From JBBCJM01 sp037190175 (GTDB lineage: Bacteria > Pseudomonadota > Alphaproteobacteria > Rhodobacterales > Rhodobacteraceae): 9,662 nucleotides of DNA. The stretch is from assembly GCA_037190175.1 (NCBI GenBank), contig JBBCJM010000015.1, positions 1 through 9,662 of the forward strand, read 5' to 3'. The notes beneath the pieces are model-generated. The model had not been told where the DNA came from, ran no database searches, and saw only the letters and a program-made list of their open reading frames with translations. Numbering within the stretch: position 1 is the stretch's first letter; each line of letters opens with the position of its first letter. This document shows positions 8,041 to 9,662 of the stretch, in pieces. Both the position numbers and the translations under genes were made by a program.

Positions 8041-8439
8041 TCAGACGCCGACGTCGGGGCCCATGCAGGCCAGCGGCTCGGCGCTTTCGGCCACCACGGT
8101 CAGCTCGCTGCCCGGCGGCTGGTCCACCACGCGGGCGGTCATGCCGCCGGGGCGGGCGTGGAACAGCCAGCACTGCGGCCCGGGGTCGTCCTCGTAGACG
8201 AAGCAGATCGCCTCGCCCTCCTGATACCAGACCCCCTCGCGGCAGGTGTCGCCGGCAAAGGCCCAGACCACGCGGCGGCCGGGCTTGTACTGCTCGATGC
8301 CATAGATGAACCCGCCCTGCGCATAGGTCAGGGTGCGCCCGGTGGTGATCGCCTCGAACTCGGCCGCCGAGAGCGGCGCCTCGGCCCGGGCGGCGCCGGC
8401 GAGGGTGGCGAGGACGAGGGCGGACAGGACGAAGCGCAT
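8041..8439 (-). CDS. Small secreted protein with four cysteines, function unknown
   Basis: A 132-residue protein with a clear Sec signal peptide (MRFVLSALVLATLAGAARA, cleavage predicted after A19). The mature part is about 113 residues and probably periplasmic. It has four cysteines (66, 79, 90, 125), consistent with two disulfides, and a segment rich in aromatic and charged residues (FEAITTGRTLTYAQGG, then GIEQYKPGRRVVWAF). The pattern is familiar from conserved hypothetical proteins of Rhodobacteraceae, but I cannot give a family name or role. The ATG at 8439 follows a GGAG about 10 bases upstream. It lies between ftsY (82 bases upstream) and typA (75 bases downstream), all on the same strand, so co-transcription is possible. 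Base composition matches its neighbours, so this looks like a resident gene. Confidence 0.82.
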   Translation of the reverse strand: MRFVLSALVLATLAGAARAEAPLSAAEFEAITTGRTLTYAQGGFIYGIEQYKPGRRVVWAFAGDTCREGVWYQEGEAICFVYEDDPGPQCWLFHARPGGMTARVVDQPPGSELTVVAESAEPLACMGPDVGV

Positions 8440-8521
8440 CGCGGGGGGCTCCGGGTTCGGGACGGGGCGCAGGTTGCCCGAGCGGGGGGCGGAAGGCCAG
8501 TCACGGCTTGCTGAGGGCGCC

Positions 8522-9544
8522 TCAGCCCTCGTCCAGCCCCACCAGCGCGCGGGCGAAGTCCTCGGGGTCGAAGGGGGCGAGGTCGTCGATCTGCTCGCCC
8601 ACCCCGATGGCGTGGATCGGCAGGCCGAAGCGGTCGGCCAGCGCCACCAGCACGCCGCCGCGCGCGGTGCCGTCCAGCTTGGTCATCACCAGCCCGGTGA
8701 CATCCGCCATCCGGCGGAAGGTCTCCACCTGGCTCAGCGCGTTCTGGCCGGTGGTGGCGTCCAGCACCAGTAGCGTGTTGTGCGGCGCGGTGGGGTCCTT
8801 CTTGCGGATCACCCGCACGATCTTGGCCAGTTCCGCCATCAGATCCTCGCGGTTTTGCAATCGCCCGGCGGTGTCGATCAGCAGCAGATCCGCGCCCTCC
8901 TCCTGCGCCCTGCCCAGCGCGTCGAAGGCAAGGCTGGCGGGGTCGGACCCCTCGGGCGCGGTCATCACCGGCACGCCGGCCCGCTGCCCCCAGATCTGCA
9001 GCTGCTCCACCGCCGCGGCGCGGAAGGTGTCGCCGGCCGCGATCACCACCTTGCGGCCGGCGGCGCGGAACTGGCTGGCCAGCTTGCCGATGGTCGTGGT
9101 CTTGCCCGAGCCGTTGACCCCCACCACCAGCACCACCTGCGGTTTCTGTGGATAGAGCGGCAGGGGGCGGGCCACCGGCTCCATGATCCGCGCCACCTCG
9201 GCGGCCAGCACCGCGCGCAGCTCCGCGGCCGAGAGCCGCCGGCCCATCTGCGCCGCGGCAATGTTGGCGGTCACCGCCTGCGCGGTGGCCACCCCCATGT
9301 CGGCGGCGATCAGCAGTTCCTCCAGGCTTTCCAGCATGGCGTCGTCCACCACCCGGCGCACCGCCTGCGCGTCGGCCTCGGCCCGGCCCAGCAGCCGGCC
9401 GATCAGCCCGGGGCGCGGCACGGGCTCGGGGGCGGATGGGGGCGCGGGAGGGGCGGCATCCTCGGCCACCAGCGCCTCCAGCCCCTCGCCGATGCGGTCG
9501 GAGGAGCGGAACATCCGTTCGCGCAGTTTCTTGAAGAAGGACAT
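8522..9544 (-). CDS. ftsY: Signal recognition particle receptor FtsY
   Basis: A 340-residue SRP-family GTPase that receives ribosome-nascent-chain/SRP complexes at the inner membrane and hands them to the Sec translocon. The N-terminus (MSFFKKLRERMF) is a basic amphipathic membrane-targeting helix, followed by a short Pro/Ala-rich linker (29-47) in place of the long acidic domain of E. coli FtsY. The N domain helical bundle spans about 50-125. The G domain is complete: GVNGSGKT (142-149), DTFRAAA (172-178), DTAGR (224-228), TKLDGTARGG (288-297) and the closing GVGEQIDDL (314-322). The ATG at 9544 gives the expected start. A small stem (8510-8526) overlaps its stop codon. No sign of truncation. 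Confidence 0.97.
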   Translation of the reverse strand: MSFFKKLRERMFRSSDRIGEGLEALVAEDAAPPAPPSAPEPVPRPGLIGRLLGRAEADAQAVRRVVDDAMLESLEELLIAADMGVATAQAVTANIAAAQMGRRLSAAELRAVLAAEVARIMEPVARPLPLYPQKPQVVLVVGVNGSGKTTTIGKLASQFRAAGRKVVIAAGDTFRAAAVEQLQIWGQRAGVPVMTAPEGSDPASLAFDALGRAQEEGADLLLIDTAGRLQNREDLMAELAKIVRVIRKKDPTAPHNTLLVLDATTGQNALSQVETFRRMADVTGLVMTKLDGTARGGVLVALADRFGLPIHAIGVGEQIDDLAPFDPEDFARALVGLDEG

Positions 9545-9569
9545 CGCGCCGCTCCCGGTTCTTCCGGCG

Positions 9570-9606
9570 CCCTTCCCCTATCCCGATGCGGGGGCGAGGG
9601 GAAGGG
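9570..9606. repeat. 10-base inverted repeat upstream of ftsY
   Basis: CCCTTCCCCT (9570-9579) and AGGGGAAGGG (9597-9606) pair perfectly around a 17-base loop that itself holds CCCG/CGGG. It begins 26 bases upstream of the ftsY start. It could be the end of an upstream minus-strand gene or a leader structure; there is no adjacent T tract. Confidence 0.45.
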
Positions 9607-9625
9607 TCGGGGAGTCGGGTGCCCG

Positions 9626-9655
9626 CCGCGCATGAAGCCGTCCGGCTTTGCGCGG
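9626..9655. terminator. Strong hairpin, candidate terminator of the gene upstream of ftsY
   Basis: The arms 9626-9640 and 9643-9655 pair over 13 bases, with a two-base bulge (TG) and a two-base loop (TC). The inner part, AAGCCG/CGGCTT, is typical of terminator stems. It would be the last structure of a minus-strand gene lying beyond the window. No T tract follows, and the right arm runs into nine G at the edge. Confidence 0.45.
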
Positions 9656-9662
9656 GGGGGGG

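Noticed and set aside
8510..8526. Six-base stem GCTGAG/CTCAGC over the ftsY stop codon as a terminator
   Set aside because: The stem is short, has no T tract, and overlaps coding sequence; similar stems are common at this base composition.

Overview
The window looks like a chromosomal segment of a high-GC alphaproteobacterium, most likely a Rhodobacteraceae (Rhodobacter/Paracoccus-type) species. This rests on very GC-rich housekeeping genes (77% by hand count over 2461-2520), a short FtsY without the long acidic N-terminal domain, and a surface protein ending in a VPLPA-CTERM sorting tail, a signal typical of Rhodobacterales. The assignment is by recognition, not by a database search.

Layout. 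Left edge (1-171, minus): the 5' end of a membrane-protein reading frame resembling the C-terminal half of OpgC-type acyltransferases. Plus strand 239-3187: alaS (alanyl-tRNA synthetase, complete, 884 aa), followed with no spacer by a small DUF1330 gene. Middle (about 3188-4928): an accessory block between two housekeeping blocks. It holds a strikingly AT-rich gene for a cysteine-rich predicted lipoprotein (about 41% GC in three hand-counted lines), an antisense remnant that looks like the C-terminal third of a ParE/RelE-family toxin, and a VPLPA-CTERM surface protein. A strong hairpin closes the block between convergent genes. Minus strand 4929-9544: a LuxR-type regulator, typA/bipA (ribosome-associated GTPase), a small secreted four-cysteine protein, and ftsY (signal recognition particle receptor). 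The right edge carries two hairpins upstream of ftsY and ends in nine G.

How the parts fit. AlaRS, TypA and FtsY all serve translation or protein targeting, and their sequences look intact and ordinary. The interest lies in the accessory block: two exported proteins of different base composition flank a decayed toxin fragment, and the surface-protein gene appears to start inside that fragment. This fits an insertion/decay hotspot. No complete new defence or mobile system is visible, and no transposase, integrase, tRNA, rRNA or CRISPR array was seen. No stretch longer than about 125 bases is without a gene or described remnant.
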